Assembly (NCBI GenBank): GCA_933822405.4
Contig: CAKOGP040000147.1
Location: 27,600 to 91,599, forward strand
Length of the DNA: 64,000 nt
Reading direction: 5' to 3'
Source of the DNA: Cylindrotheca closterium
Lineage: Eukaryota; Bacillariophyta; Bacillariophyceae; Bacillariales; Bacillariaceae
This document shows positions 50,820-62,068 of this stretch, piece by piece (the stretch's first letter is position 1; the number at the start of each line of letters is the position of its first letter). Both the position numbers and the translations under genes were made by a program. The notes below the pieces were generated by a model, which was given only the letters and a program-made list of their open reading frames with translations, had not been told where the DNA came from and did no database searches.

Positions 50820-53800
50820 ATGAATATGGTTCCTAATCCCTCCGGGATGATATCGTTCGGGCTCCTCCTATTATTGATTACTTGTTGGGACAAGAATCAA
50901 TTGTCAGCACAAGCATTTGACTATCAGGCTGGAGTTCCCTGTTCTACGGATCTAGAGTGCAATAATTCATATGGCAAGGGATCTTTCTGCCTTTCATCAG
51001 GAGTCTGCAGCAATCCTTATCATTCAGGTTGTCTCAACAATCTCTTTCCGGAAGATGATCAATACATAATACGGCACTGCAATTCTCATGACGAGGAGAT
51101 CGACGATCCAATGTGCCGAATATCAAATCATCTGTATCCAGAAATCAACATATACAATCAAGATTGGGAGGTGGCCTTATTCTTTAGTTGGATTTATCAG
51201 ATTTTCCTATCAGAAGTTTTGAGTGTTCCTGTACGGGTGGGCTTGGGCCGGACCAGCGCAAATCTGACGACCAAGGAGAGTTTGCAGACATCTAACTTTT
51301 ACAGTCTAGAAACCACTTTACCTGCCATGGATGGACCGAGTTATCCATGGCATGGCATTCGAAAGGCGAATGAAATGGGAGGAGATTGTTCTCTGACACA
51401 GGATGATTGTTTTCATATCATTCCCGACGTTTGGTCGGGGCAGCGGGACAATTATGAACAAGAATATGCGGAAGGTCAAATTGATTATCTGGATGGTAAT
51501 GGTCAAGTGGGTAAGTCAGTGTTAGTGAAGTATCATATAATTGTCGCTGGGGCAGCTGACCGCTGACTCTTTGTGTACGACAATTATCATGCATGTATGA
51601 TATCGCTCTCATCCGTTTTTACTTTTCGCAGGCAAGGTGTCATGGTATTTGCCCAAACGCACAGCCCAAAGGTATCCCTTCGCGGTAACCTATTTGGGCC
51701 TGAAGGAAAATCGGGAACAGCTGGCGGAAATATTTCATCGTCCCGTGACATGGAGAGACTATTGTCATGAGGTTTCTGACACAAACTGTTCGCAACCAGA
51801 TGAGGTGGCACTCCGGTATCCAGAGACAGAGGAATTCGGAAGCAAGTATTTTTTGAGCGAAGGTTACATTGGCCACTTTCGACGGACCAACAAGAATAAT
51901 TGCACAATAGTTGATGAAAACGCCTCCAGTATGACGGCGGTCGAAAGCAATCTGACCTGTACAGGACACATTGTAAATGCCAAATCCAGTTGGAGTACCT
52001 TTCTGGAAGCTCAAGCCTACTGGAATAATATTGCCTTGGAGTCCAATGGACCCGACTTGATCAATGGTGGTTATGATTATGATGACATGGTTGATATTTG
52101 GAGAGCTGCGAACGCTACAGACTCCGACGTGATTTCCTATTTCTTTGAACCTGATTTTGCATCGGAAGAATTCCGCAACACAGAATACGAGTATACGAAA
52201 GTCATATTGCCGGCAGCCACGATTCAATGTCGGGATTCTCGGGTACCCCCCAGTGATCGAAATAGTTTGGATCCGAAGATTCGACGAGGAGTAAAGGAGG
52301 GTTCTTGTGATGATAATGCCCATGGAACCAAACAGGTCGTTGCCATGTCCTTACGAGACAACACAATTTCTACATCTGATGCCTATCGGAGCCCTGCATA
52401 CGCATTCGTTCGCAACTTCAACATGGACGAGCTCGAATTGAGTCAATTGCTTCGTGTATTTTCCGCAAGGGGGCAGAATGGTCATGCTGCACGTGGGGCA
52501 GTATGCGAATGGGTCGGCAACAACATGGACTACATTTCTAGTTTTATCCCGCCAAGTCATCCCCGAAACGTCATAGCCCGTACGAGCAAAGGAGAAGTTT
52601 TTAGTATTTTGGCAATTGCGGTTGGGGTTTTTGCGGTAGTCTATGTCCTTCTGGCGGCCATTCAAATGTACAAGCTTCGAAAAAAGAAAGTATTTATGTA
52701 CGCTCAAGTGACCTTCATCTTCGTGGTTCTCTTTGGGCTGTTTCTGGTTGCCATCAGTTCTATCTTGTACGTCATTGAACCAAACGATACCGTGTGTACG
52801 ACGCAGTCCTGGCTAATGGCCTTGGGATTTACTTGCATGCTGGTCCCTTTGATAATTAAAGTGTCAGCCATGAACAAATTGATGAGGGCCTCGGCAAGAA
52901 TGCGCCGCATACGCATCAAACCTGCAGCACTTTATGCAAAAGTGCTGGGTTGGTTGGTCTTTGTTGCCATCTATTTGATAGTTTGGACCGTAGTCGATCC
53001 CCCTCTATCGATTGAAGTGCGAATGCTCAATGACGATCGAACTACAATTTATACCGAGACTGGTTGCATGTCGAGTTCTAAATATTGGTTGTCAATCTAT
53101 CTTGGTTGGGAAATGATATTGGCCCTTGCTGCCTTCGTTCTTGCTTTTCAGTCTCGCAAAGCCAAGGCGGAATTCAACGAATCCAAGAGTTTGGGCTTCA
53201 TGATCTACTCGCACTTGGGCTTTGCCGCTCTGCGGATTCTTGTGTTCAATATTTTTGAAGAAGAAGATGCTCATCTCGAGGCCCTTGGGACCAGTTTCTT
53301 TCTGAGTTTGGACGTAATTTTGGCTGTCACCATCTACCTGATACCAAAATTCTACCAATGCAACGAGTTCGAAAAGGCTCGGCCGTCTAATGAATTGCAA
53401 GGGTCAGCGACCGTACAAGAGATCCAATTACAAGCGGCAAGCACCACCAATTTTCAAAGATTCCGACGGAGCAGTATCAGTATGTTATTTGGTGCTTCTA
53501 AACCCTACACGGGAGATGCTTTTGAAGCTTTTGACATGTCAGAGAGTCATAATACTGACGCCGAGACTAGCAATATTTTGACCGAACTGGGCGGCCCAAA
53601 AAAGCCAGAGAAGGAAACTGACGTCAAAAAAGAAAAAGCGAAAGAACCAATAATACTGGAAGACGAAAGCAACGATCATTTGTCGTCTACCAGCCTTCGC
53701 CAGCGAGGTGGGGGGATAGGTGGCAGTCATCCATTTCGCACGTCCCCAAACAGTAATAAAGAATTCGAGTCTCGGAGTGGGGAATTGAGACCTCGGTCCG

Positions 53801-54216
53801 CATCCAGTCGGAGTCTTGGTTCAGCGGGCGGTACTCGAACCTCCATTCGCAACCTTGACCGCCCAACTTTTGCTAAGAGTTTGTCCAAGTATGGACAGAC
53901 AAGTGTTCGACTTCTCTTTGGCCCAACAACGGAGCTGGAGGTTATTCCAAGTGGACGAGATTTATTCGGTAGCCTCGATTCAGATGACTCTGAGGAAGAA
54001 GATCTGGGAGCTGGAGGAGACATAAGATCAGAAGATGAAGATATTAACGAAGTTGAAGAGGGAGTTATTGAATCACCTACAAGTGATTCGCAGGATAGCA
54101 AAGGGGTCGGTTCTCCTGCGAGCCAGAATCATCTCGGAACTGCTCGTGCAAGAAGAGAACGTGGTGACTCTTCCAACACGGGGCAAAAAAGAAACGAAAA
54201 TGTCATGGCTGCCTAG
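50820..54216 (+). CDS. class C G-protein-coupled receptor with a large Cys-containing ectodomain
   Basis: Two exons, 50820-51510 and 51632-54216, phase 1; 1,091 residues. Signal peptide (GMISFGLLLLLITCWDKNQL to SAQAFD), then a Cys-rich start (GVPCSTDLECNNSYGKGSFC). The ectodomain of about 570 residues (INIYNQDWEVALFFSWIYQI, QAYWNNIALESNGPDLINGG, RVFSARGQNGHAARGAVCEW) looks like a periplasmic-binding-protein fold of the OpuAC/NMT1 kind. The seven-helix domain runs about 600-845, from FSILAIAVGVFAVVYVLLAA to FFLSLDVILAVTIYLIPKFY, with CTTQSW and CMSSSKYW as the loop Cys pair of GABA-B-like class C receptors. The 230-residue Ser/Asp-rich tail (RSSISMLFGASKP; SLDSDDSEEEDLGAGGD) may be phosphorylated. 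Ligand unknown; the ectodomain assignment is by fold-level resemblance only. Confidence 0.8.
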
Positions 54217-54419
54217 AGTAATTTATGTAAAATTATAGAATGGGATTCAATTGAAGAGTCATCTCATGCTGGTGGTGTCCTACTGTATTGGTATGTTCGT
54301 GGTCAAGTATTCAATATACCGCTACCACGATGAACTCGACCCATCCGATTGATTTATAGAGCCTATGAATATTCGTTTGTATTATTGTTGCCATTTTAGA
54401 AACACCTGATCAAAGCACC

Positions 54420-55780
54420 ATGGACCAGCTTGCCAAGGACAACGAAAGGCCAATACCATGCAGCCTGAAACTATTGGCTCTTGTTCTAGTTCCTGGTTTG
54501 CTCATTTCTGTCCAATTTGCAAGATTCAGCAACGCTGCGTCGACTCAATCAATACTTCAGACATCTTTTTCATACTTTGAAGAGGTCGATGCACCAAGAA
54601 TACGAAGCTTTCTAGGGACTTCAGATCCAGGCAAAGACGGCGAAGCTAAAAATAATTCTTCCTTAATACAATCGGTTTCAAATCCGCAGTCTTTGGAATC
54701 AGATCAGGCTTTCGCATCACAAATGCTGCATGAACCGATTCCAATTGAAGTATTGATCCAACACAACACCACTTGTCCGGAAGGATTGTTCCCCATTGAA
54801 AATACCCATCTGCCACGATCAGTAACGCATTTGGAAGGTCGAAGGATCCCGAAAATTATTCATATCACCAGCAGGCATCGCTGTGCAACAAGCGCTGTTA
54901 TAAAAAATGTCAACAAATGGCGTTTCAATAATTACTCCGTCTACTTTCATGATGACAATGCCCTCCATAAACTCTTCGCACATCCGCATACTAGGAATCT
55001 GTTTCCAACACTGCGCGAAGGTCTCAAATGTGTCACAGCCGGGGCTACGAAATCGGACCTTTGGAGATATCTGGCTCTTTATGTTTACGGTGGTATCTAT
55101 ACCGATATTGATAACTCGCCCACCAAATTCAATGGCGAGACTATCCAGCCGGACGATGATTCTTTCTTCCCATTAGAGGGTTTGGGAATCATGAGTCAAT
55201 ACTTTTTCGCCTCGTCACCAGGGCATCCGCTGATGCGGCAAATGTTGGAGACAGGAGTAGAACGGCTCAAGCTCATTCCAAACGTCATGATCAACAATCC
55301 TGCTCAAAGCACTGGTCCTGGTGCTTGCAAGGTTGGGTTCATTAAGTTCATGGCGGAAGTAGGGGTCGAAACTACGGTATGTAAAGTTTCGCTCCACTCA
55401 AACTATTGTCCTCTTTCGCGGATTCATTTCAGACTGACAAAGCATTTCTATTGTCGCAGGGCTACATCAATGCTGGTCTCTATGTTGGTGCCAACAATCG
55501 TTCAGTAACAGTTGTAGGGAAAAAAGAGAACTCAAGAGAGTACGTTGACAGAGGAGGACTCGGAGATGGAAACAAATTGGGCTACTACAAGGCCTTAGGA
55601 ATCAAACACTTTAGCGAATCAAGAAAGGGAACATCGCCAAAAGGGAAGATTTCATGCAAAGAACATTTGAAGAGGACGAAAGGAACCGACAAGGTTGCCA
55701 ACTATAAATACGTCAAAAAGTTTCAGAAGTATATCGAAGTGAATACCACCATGAAAGGCATGTATAACCTTACATATTGA
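54420..55780 (+). CDS. GT32-like (OCH1-type) glycosyltransferase, type II membrane protein
   Basis: Two exons, 54420-55376 and 55433-55780, phase 0; 434 residues. A short cytoplasmic N-terminus precedes one membrane anchor (LKLLALVLVPGLLISVQFA). After a stem, the catalytic part starts RRIPKIIHITSRHRC, with KWRFNNYSVYFHDDNAL, GATKSDLWRYLALYVYGGIY, and the DxD motif in TDIDNSP. APPROX order matches the Gly_transf_sug (DXD) family. The second exon adds TDKAFLLSQGYINAGLYVGA and a Lys-rich C-terminus. Golgi mannosyl- or hexosyltransfer is inferred from the family; donor and acceptor are unknown. Intact. Confidence 0.85.
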
Positions 55781-56225
55781 TGGTGTTGCTGATCAACGAC
55801 ACTCAACTACTGTCACAATCTGTGATAATTTCGCCTGGCGATGGCCAGTTTGGAGCGCGGCGCTATCAGAATAGTAAACAGGCTGCCCATCAGAATAGCA
55901 AACAGATTGCGGGCCCACGAAGCACAGACTATCGAATTGCATGAAGAATCGAATGAACAGAGCAGGTATCAAGAGCACATACATATCATCACCGTTGCCA
56001 GCTGTATGATAAGCAGGGTATTTTATGTCCTTTTGATGACACAGACTAACGAGATCAATAGAAAATAGTACATAATCAATGCTTTCGGTCGTAGGATAAA
56101 TAGAGTAGTGGGATAACGTTCAAACATTAGATCACTATGTTACTATGTTCGTGTTGCAAAGTGCAAATAGGATATACTCGATCACTATTAGAGTACATCG
56201 TTTGCTACTCGCCAAAAACAAAAAT
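55781..56225. other. intergenic stretch upstream of tRNA-Glu
   Basis: No gene supported. AGAATAGYAAACAG is repeated at about 55867 and 55893 (local direct repeat). Confidence 0.4.
56208..56225 (-). terminator. RNA polymerase III T-run terminator of tRNA-Glu
   Basis: Two T5 runs on the minus strand directly after the tRNA 3' end. Confidence 0.8.
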
Positions 56226-56297
56226 TCCGCCACGGGGACTCGAACCCCGGTATCCTGCGTGAGAGGCAAGTATGCTAACCACCTACATCATGGCGGA
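56226..56297 (-). tRNA. trnE-CTC: tRNA-Glu (anticodon CTC)
   Basis: 72 bases on the minus strand. Acceptor arms TCCGCCA and TGGCGGA pair fully. The D-arm region is TGATGTAGGTGGTTAGCAT, the anticodon loop is CTCTCAC (anticodon CTC, decodes GAG), and the T-arm is CGGGG-TTCGAGT-CCCCG. The transcript is followed by ATTTTTGTTTTT (plus 56225 and below), the expected RNA polymerase III terminator. No intron. CCA is not encoded, as usual for nuclear tRNA. Confidence 0.95.
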
Positions 56298-56459
56298 ATC
56301 TTATTCTTCCGTCGAAAATTAAGCTTGGTATTTACGCAACTATGAAATTTACAAACAATTGAAATTCTAATCAATGCAAGAACGAATGATTGAAACCATT
56401 TCATCTCGCAACACTCAACAACAGGAGTTCAGACAACACTTTCACAATCAATTTCTCTG

Positions 56460-57801
56460 ATGATGTTTGAATCAAGAGGAATATTCTGTATAAGAAAATT
56501 TCGCTTTGCACTTCTGTCGCTTTTCATTTCCCTGTTCTGGATGAGCGCCATAGGGTCGAAGGCAAAAGAAAATCCTCCACATGATGGAGAAATGCCAACT
56601 GCAGCCTTGCATAATGGGATATCCATATCGTTGATTGGCTTGGGCTGCGCCAGCGGAGTGCGACGGCAACATGTGAAAGCGGCACTTGAATCCGGTTACA
56701 CGTTTCTGGACACGGCCCAAGCGTATCAATGGGGCTATCAAGAACATGAAGTCGCAGAAGCCCTGAAACAATATCTTGAAACTAATGAAAATGCGGAAGT
56801 CTTTGTGCAGACAAAGGTACATCCGGAAAACCTCGGCTATGATGCCACTACAAAAATGGTTCACGAGAGCATTGATAGATTCGAGGGGCACCTAGATTCG
56901 GTACTCATACATAAACCAAAGTGTTGGCCGGGCGCATGTAGTCGCGAGCCAGAAGGCACCTGGGCAGATAGTTGGAGAGCGCTAGAGGATCTTCACGACC
57001 AGGGATTGATCAGAGCTATAGGAATATGCGACGTTGACAAATGGTTGTTGAAAGAATTGCTTCGACAGCGGATCAAACCGCACATTATTCAGAGTACGTA
57101 ACAAGAAAAACTTCTGGCTGGCGTCCTTGTTTTTGGCATCGATTCCTTTCATCTCTAACTTCCGTTACTTCATGCTGATAGATTGGATGGATCCGCTTCA
57201 CCAAGATTTAGAGGTCCGAGATTTTATACTATCGCTTGGCATTCAATATCAAGCATACTCTTCTCTCGGGACACAGTGGGTACATTTCAGAGGCTACGAG
57301 AACAACCCTGTGTTGACAAACCCAATATTGCAATCGATAGCTGCAAAATACGGTGTGGACGTAGCACAAGTTGTAATCAATTGGGCGACTAGAAAAGGGA
57401 TATCGGTACTTCCAGCATCCAAAAATCCATCTAGACAACAAAGCAACCTCCATAGCACTACAACTTTTGATCTCTTGGACGACGAAATGGCCATGATTGA
57501 CGCCCTAGATGGTGACCTACCAGAAAAACATCACGCTACGAAAGTCCAGGTCCACTTTGAAAATCCAAGGAACGATGGGGGGAGTATTGACGCCTTCTGG
57601 TTGTCGGACGCGGACAATAGTGAAGTGCCAATTGGATCTATAGCCGCTGGAAGCGCAATATCAATGACATCATATCATGGCCACACGTTTGTCTTTCGGG
57701 ACCCATCGAATGAGAATGCGCTCTTGAGTGAGTATAAAGTGGACACAAAATCTGGATCCGAGCACCGCCATGTCATACCCTTTGATGACGAAGAACTGTA
57801 A
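56460..57801 (+). CDS. aldo-keto reductase fused to a VHL-beta-like domain
   Basis: Two exons, 56460-57093 and 57182-57801, phase 1; 417 residues. A hydrophobic N-terminal segment (FALLSLFISLFWMSAIGSKA) is a signal peptide or anchor. The AKR barrel follows: ISLIGLGCASGVR, FLDTAQAYQWGYQEHEV (Asp and Tyr), VFVQTKVHPEN (Lys), LDSVLIHKPK (His), VDVAQVVINWATRKGISVLP and ASKNPSRQQSNL for NADP(H) binding. After the barrel, about 75 residues read IDAFWLSDADNSEVPIGSIA, ISMTSYHGHTFVFRDP, a pattern close to the beta domain of VHL (W-L-x-x-x-G and S/T-Y-x-G-H-x-x-x-F-R-D). Substrate of the reductase unknown. The added domain may bind a hydroxylated or other partner; that is inference. Confidence 0.8.
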
Positions 57802-58311
57802 GCACATCGAATCTTCATAGTTTTAGAGACGTTAGTCGAATTAGAATACTATACTACGCGCATTTCGATTGCAAAGAACACCCGAACAAGTAAAATTATG
57901 ATAAAGCGACGACATTTGACTCCTCTAAAACATTGGGACACCAATAATAGGAAACATCTTCGTCAAATCAACTGACAAACCTTTTAAGAAGCTAAAACAG
58001 TTCCTGTACACGACTCGAACCGTGAATGAATGAATCAATCGAACTTAGCCTCAAGTACCACAGACAGACAGACGAGTGAGCTACCATCGCTTGAGCTATT
58101 TTTATCGTCAATCGGCGAGCCATTTCTCCAACCGGGCTAATTATGCCAGCTGTTCGCCATTCTTTCACTTGTCCCCATCCTGGCTGTCACCTCTTCATCA
58201 AAGTGCCACCCCCACCTGTCATGAGCATTTCCTATCTACTGACAAGCAAAGGTAAAGCAGTATCCCAACAGTAAAACAATACCTCTGTTACCTCGGGGCC
58301 TTTACGGGGAC
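57802..58311. other. intergenic stretch with tRNA-like A and B box words
   Basis: On the minus strand GGTAGCTCACTCG (about 58073-58085) and GGTTCGAGTCG (about 58012-58022) match polymerase III A- and B-box consensus, but no cloverleaf forms. It may be a decayed tRNA or a tRNA-derived element. Confidence 0.35.
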
Positions 58312-60363
58312 ATGACTTCCTCATCGTCACAAATGGATCATGACGGAAGTCAAAGGCTTCCGAATGGCATCCGACCTGCGGAACAGGAAGTGAGGGACTC
58401 GTCAGATCTCTCTCCAAGCCCTTCAAGGCTTGTCACCACCGCTGCAGCTGCAATAACACCAGATAGTGCAGAGCGAGCCTCCAGTAGATCTCGTCCTAGA
58501 ATAAACAGTGTTTCATCTTTCGGTTCCACTGAAACTGGTGAAACTGGCAATTCACGGCTTCAGGAGCTGCGGTCACAAAAGAAAGCGAAGCTAGGTGCGC
58601 TGAAGGAGAGAATAAAATCTTCACATACCACACTTACTACACCCGTACGAAATCAGGATCCAGCTTCAAAAGTGAAACCACACGAGGGTAACAGTCAGAT
58701 TGGCAACTCTGCCGAGACTCAAAATATTGATGGTGACCCAACATCTAAGCTCAGTGAGCTCCGTGCAAAGCGGAAACAAAGGTTAGAAGATGCTCAAATT
58801 GGAAGCCCTGCAAGCGCACCAACACCGCGTCACGATTTTCGTCGCTCTGCTGGTTCACCTCCACCGGTCATCATGTTAAGTGGGACTGGTGTAAAAGTTA
58901 AGGAAACGTCACCGAACCAGCTGGAGATTGTTAGCGACAACCACACAGGCACATTGTCTGATGATGGGATGTGCGAAGGTCCGAGCATAGCGGGGAATTC
59001 GGATGATATGGATATGGTGAGCGACTCGGAATCTGTGGAAAACGACAAAGCAAACGTAGCCTTTCGTCGATTATCAAATGAATCATCGAGTGTGTCAGAT
59101 GAGATTCTAAGACCTTATCTTGCTAGACGAGGAAGTGCTCGCAGTGCTGATATGGGTACGCCCATTCACAGACATATTGTCGCAAGACGTTCAAGTGCAC
59201 GCAGCGTTGATGACACGTCGAGCTTGTCCAAGCTAGATCTTCTGAGGCTACGTCGAGCGCAGAATCGCGAAAAGGCCCAACTGGAGCTTGCAGCACTTGG
59301 AACCCCAAGACACCGTGTTGGAGTTGAGCAGCCATCTGGAGAATCCTCTGCTCCAAAGCACTCGCAACAAAAGCGGGCGAAAGAACCGGCGAATAACGAC
59401 GAACTAGCAAAGCAGCTTCATGACGTGCAAGAGGAGCGAACCCAATTGAAGCGGCAGCTCGAAGCAAGCAGGGCGGCTTTTCGACTCACTCGAGAGTTAA
59501 CCACTTTACAGCGGCAGCTCGGAGCAAGTAGGACTGCTCTTCAACTCACTCGTGAGGAAAAGCTATCACATGCAAAGATTGGAGCTGAAGCTGGATCTGA
59601 GAATGACCTGTTTGGTCTCTGCAACATGGTTGATGAACTTCAAGGTCAAGTTGACAAGCTCGGGGGAAAGAAGATCGAAGACAAAATTCGCCTAGAAGAA
59701 GACTTACACAAGTCCAGATTAGAAGTGGCACAGCTTCAGGAAGAGGTTGAAGAGAATCAACACACTCTGAAGAGAATGAAGACGGAGAATCAAGAGTTGA
59801 ACGATCAGAAAGAGCTACAGCTGGTGAGTCATTCCAACATAATCAAGATGTGGGAGTGCAGGGCTGAAGGACTGGTTTCCCAGCTTCGCGATCTGCAATA
59901 TTCGCTACAAAATTTATCACATGTTCGATTGCAAGAACGTAGTGACTTACTTCGGCGTGTCCTTCTTTTGCAAAAGGAAAATCAGCTATTACGGAATGGG
60001 GGTTTAGAAGGAGAGAAGAAAATGTCTTCGAGAATAATAAGATTCTGGAAGCCTGGTATTTCATCCTCATTTGGTAACCCATTCAGATCACTACTGGGTC
60101 AACGACACAGGAGTACAGTAAAGGCAACCGGGCATACCTGGCATCCTTTCAAACCAGCCTCCTACAAGAGCGAAGTGAAATCGCGCCATCGTTTTTCGAA
60201 TCTCTTGAATGGGTTGGTGAATTGGGACACGGCAAAGAATGTTGCTTGGGGAGCTGGGATAATGGGGCTGTTTCTTATGAGTGGAGGAGATCCACAGATA
60301 TCTCACGACCGGGGTCCATTCGTCCGATTTGAAATTCCAACGCCATTGTTCCAAGGACCATGA
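58312..60363 (+). CDS. coiled-coil protein with disordered Ser-rich N-terminus, unknown
   Basis: 683 residues, ATG at 58312, no intron. Residues 1-350 are disordered, with paired basic/helical motifs SRLQELRSQKKAKLGALKER and SKLSELRAKRKQRLEDA, and again ARRGSARSADM and ARRSSARSVDD. A long coiled coil covers about 360-570 (LHDVQEERTQLKRQLEASRA, VAQLQEEVEENQHTLKRMK), with an internal near-duplicate ([K/Q]RQL[E/G]ASR[A/T]A[F/L][R/Q]LTRE). The C-terminus is basic with a weak hydrophobic patch (NVAWGAGIMGLFLMSGGDP) that could anchor it. I recognise no family; structural or tethering roles are plausible only from shape. Confidence 0.65.
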   Translation: MTSSSSQMDHDGSQRLPNGIRPAEQEVRDSSDLSPSPSRLVTTAAAAITPDSAERASSRSRPRINSVSSFGSTETGETGNSRLQELRSQKKAKLGALKERIKSSHTTLTTPVRNQDPASKVKPHEGNSQIGNSAETQNIDGDPTSKLSELRAKRKQRLEDAQIGSPASAPTPRHDFRRSAGSPPPVIMLSGTGVKVKETSPNQLEIVSDNHTGTLSDDGMCEGPSIAGNSDDMDMVSDSESVENDKANVAFRRLSNESSSVSDEILRPYLARRGSARSADMGTPIHRHIVARRSSARSVDDTSSLSKLDLLRLRRAQNREKAQLELAALGTPRHRVGVEQPSGESSAPKHSQQKRAKEPANNDELAKQLHDVQEERTQLKRQLEASRAAFRLTRELTTLQRQLGASRTALQLTREEKLSHAKIGAEAGSENDLFGLCNMVDELQGQVDKLGGKKIEDKIRLEEDLHKSRLEVAQLQEEVEENQHTLKRMKTENQELNDQKELQLVSHSNIIKMWECRAEGLVSQLRDLQYSLQNLSHVRLQERSDLLRRVLLLQKENQLLRNGGLEGEKKMSSRIIRFWKPGISSSFGNPFRSLLGQRHRSTVKATGHTWHPFKPASYKSEVKSRHRFSNLLNGLVNWDTAKNVAWGAGIMGLFLMSGGDPQISHDRGPFVRFEIPTPLFQGP

Positions 60364-60592
60364 GCGCTGTACGGTAGAAGATGCTACGATTAGGGATTAA
60401 GGGGAAAGCTATTAGACGCGGATTAATATAATCCAACCTATATCTTCATAATGAAAATCTTTTGGTTAATTAAAAGAGTAGCTCTAGGAGATGACAAAAG
60501 AAAAATTTCATCTCGCAACATTCATGGTACAAGCTTCTTGTGTTGTGATGCAAAAGACCAAGCTGAATATGTTCATTGCAGAGCATATTTGA

Positions 60593-62068
60593 CTACCACA
60601 AATCGGTACACTCTTCCCCACAATCACGTAATTCAGCGCTAATTTCCTCGCTTGCATCTTTGAGCAGTAGCTTGTGCTCTATCATCATCTCATATGCCCA
60701 CTGCATTCGTTCCATTGTGTTTGTTGCTTTGAGAGCGTAATTCAATGCATCTCGTGGCAGAAAGTCCTTAAGTGAAAGCACTGCCATGAAACTCAGAACT
60801 TCGTAATAGTACTCCTCCGTGACTTGTTTTTGTGGACTGTAGTATGCTTGCAATTTCTCCATCATGTTATGCGTGAGTGGCGGAATTGACGAGAATGCCG
60901 CTGCTGTAAAGCCCATTCCATAGTTCTTCCATTGCATAACCTGGCTCAGAGCTGACTGTCCAGAAAAAGCCTTGTGTTGTTGTCCAGGAAAGTCCTCAAG
61001 GAGTGTATCAATGTCTGGCTGGGCCGCACGCATGTTCTCGGCGTCATCCAGGACGAAGCCCGAGGATAAGAGACCAATACCATCATGGTCTTCCAACGTT
61101 GTTCCAGTGGATGCCTTGAGCCGAGCATCAGCAGCCTTCAGACCTCGAACTAGCCTCTGCCTATCTTCGTGCATGAATTGGAGCTTTGCCGTCCATTGAC
61201 TCATTTCTGCAAGAGCATGCACTGGTGACACAAATCTTGCGCGTCCTACTTTTTGGGCACCCTCCGATCGTTGGTCCGTGTCCACCATTAGGTTAAACTG
61301 GGCAATCAGTAGAGGTGTCTCTCGCTCATCGAGGTATTCTCCGTCATCGAGTCCCTCATCATCCCCTTGTATTCCTTGTATCTTGTCAAATGCCTGCCAA
61401 TAGCTATTTGGAAGACGAGAATGAAATCCGCACAAGGATGCACGACCAATGCCAACAAGACGGATCTTGCTTTTGGAAGGAAGGAAAGTATCTTTTTGAT
61501 TTGCGGTAATGAGCTGCAGTGACTCCATAAAGCTTTCTTCAGAAGATGTATCCAGTGTCACCTTGGATGGTGTTACGACTCCAACAATTGCAGCAATTGT
61601 CGCGTATTTGGAATTCCGAGTATCCAAGGTTTGTTGGGATGTCACGTCGTCCATGACTGCCACCAATGGAGCCGCATCAATACCAACAACTTCCTCTGGC
61701 TGTTCCTTGAGATATAGTTCGTGAATATGTAGACATTCCTCCAGCGTATTCCATTGTAATGGTGAGGGAAACTCCAAAACATAATCTTCACCGACCAACA
61801 GAGGTGGGGATCCAGGTATGGGCCCCAGCACGGGGATTGTCCTTGCCAACTTTGGTGTTGCGTACAACCGCTGTGAACACTTGGTTCGTGCCGTATCCAA
61901 TGTCCTCCAAGTACTTTCCGCCAATCGAGTTTTCAATGGAAGAATGGGAGATGCGCAAAAGAACGCCTCACTACTATGCTGAACCAGAATCATCAGTGCG
62001 ACAATCATGGCGAGAGACGGCAGCGTTGTTGGCACCAGCAGTCTCCTCCTCAGTCTCGTTGAAAACAT
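60593..62068 (-). CDS. plastid-targeted conserved protein, unknown
   Basis: 491 residues, ATG at 62068, single exon. Leader: basic start MFSTRLRRRLL, hydrophobic LAMIVALMILVQHSSEA, then FFCASPILPLK; the A-F junction plus Ser/Thr/Arg-rich transit-like stretch fits diatom plastid import. The mature part has EDYVLEFPSPLQWNTLEECL, beta-rich middle (ATIAAIVGVVTPSKVTLDTS, KIRLVGIGRASLCGFHSRLP) and a helical C-terminal third (YYYEVLSFMAVLSLKDFLP, MERMQWAYEMMIEHKLLL). The beta-rich part faintly resembles the substrate-binding domain of LON proteases, but no peptidase domain is present. Not assigned. Confidence 0.65.
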   Translation of the reverse strand: MFSTRLRRRLLVPTTLPSLAMIVALMILVQHSSEAFFCASPILPLKTRLAESTWRTLDTARTKCSQRLYATPKLARTIPVLGPIPGSPPLLVGEDYVLEFPSPLQWNTLEECLHIHELYLKEQPEEVVGIDAAPLVAVMDDVTSQQTLDTRNSKYATIAAIVGVVTPSKVTLDTSSEESFMESLQLITANQKDTFLPSKSKIRLVGIGRASLCGFHSRLPNSYWQAFDKIQGIQGDDEGLDDGEYLDERETPLLIAQFNLMVDTDQRSEGAQKVGRARFVSPVHALAEMSQWTAKLQFMHEDRQRLVRGLKAADARLKASTGTTLEDHDGIGLLSSGFVLDDAENMRAAQPDIDTLLEDFPGQQHKAFSGQSALSQVMQWKNYGMGFTAAAFSSIPPLTHNMMEKLQAYYSPQKQVTEEYYYEVLSFMAVLSLKDFLPRDALNYALKATNTMERMQWAYEMMIEHKLLLKDASEEISAELRDCGEECTDLW

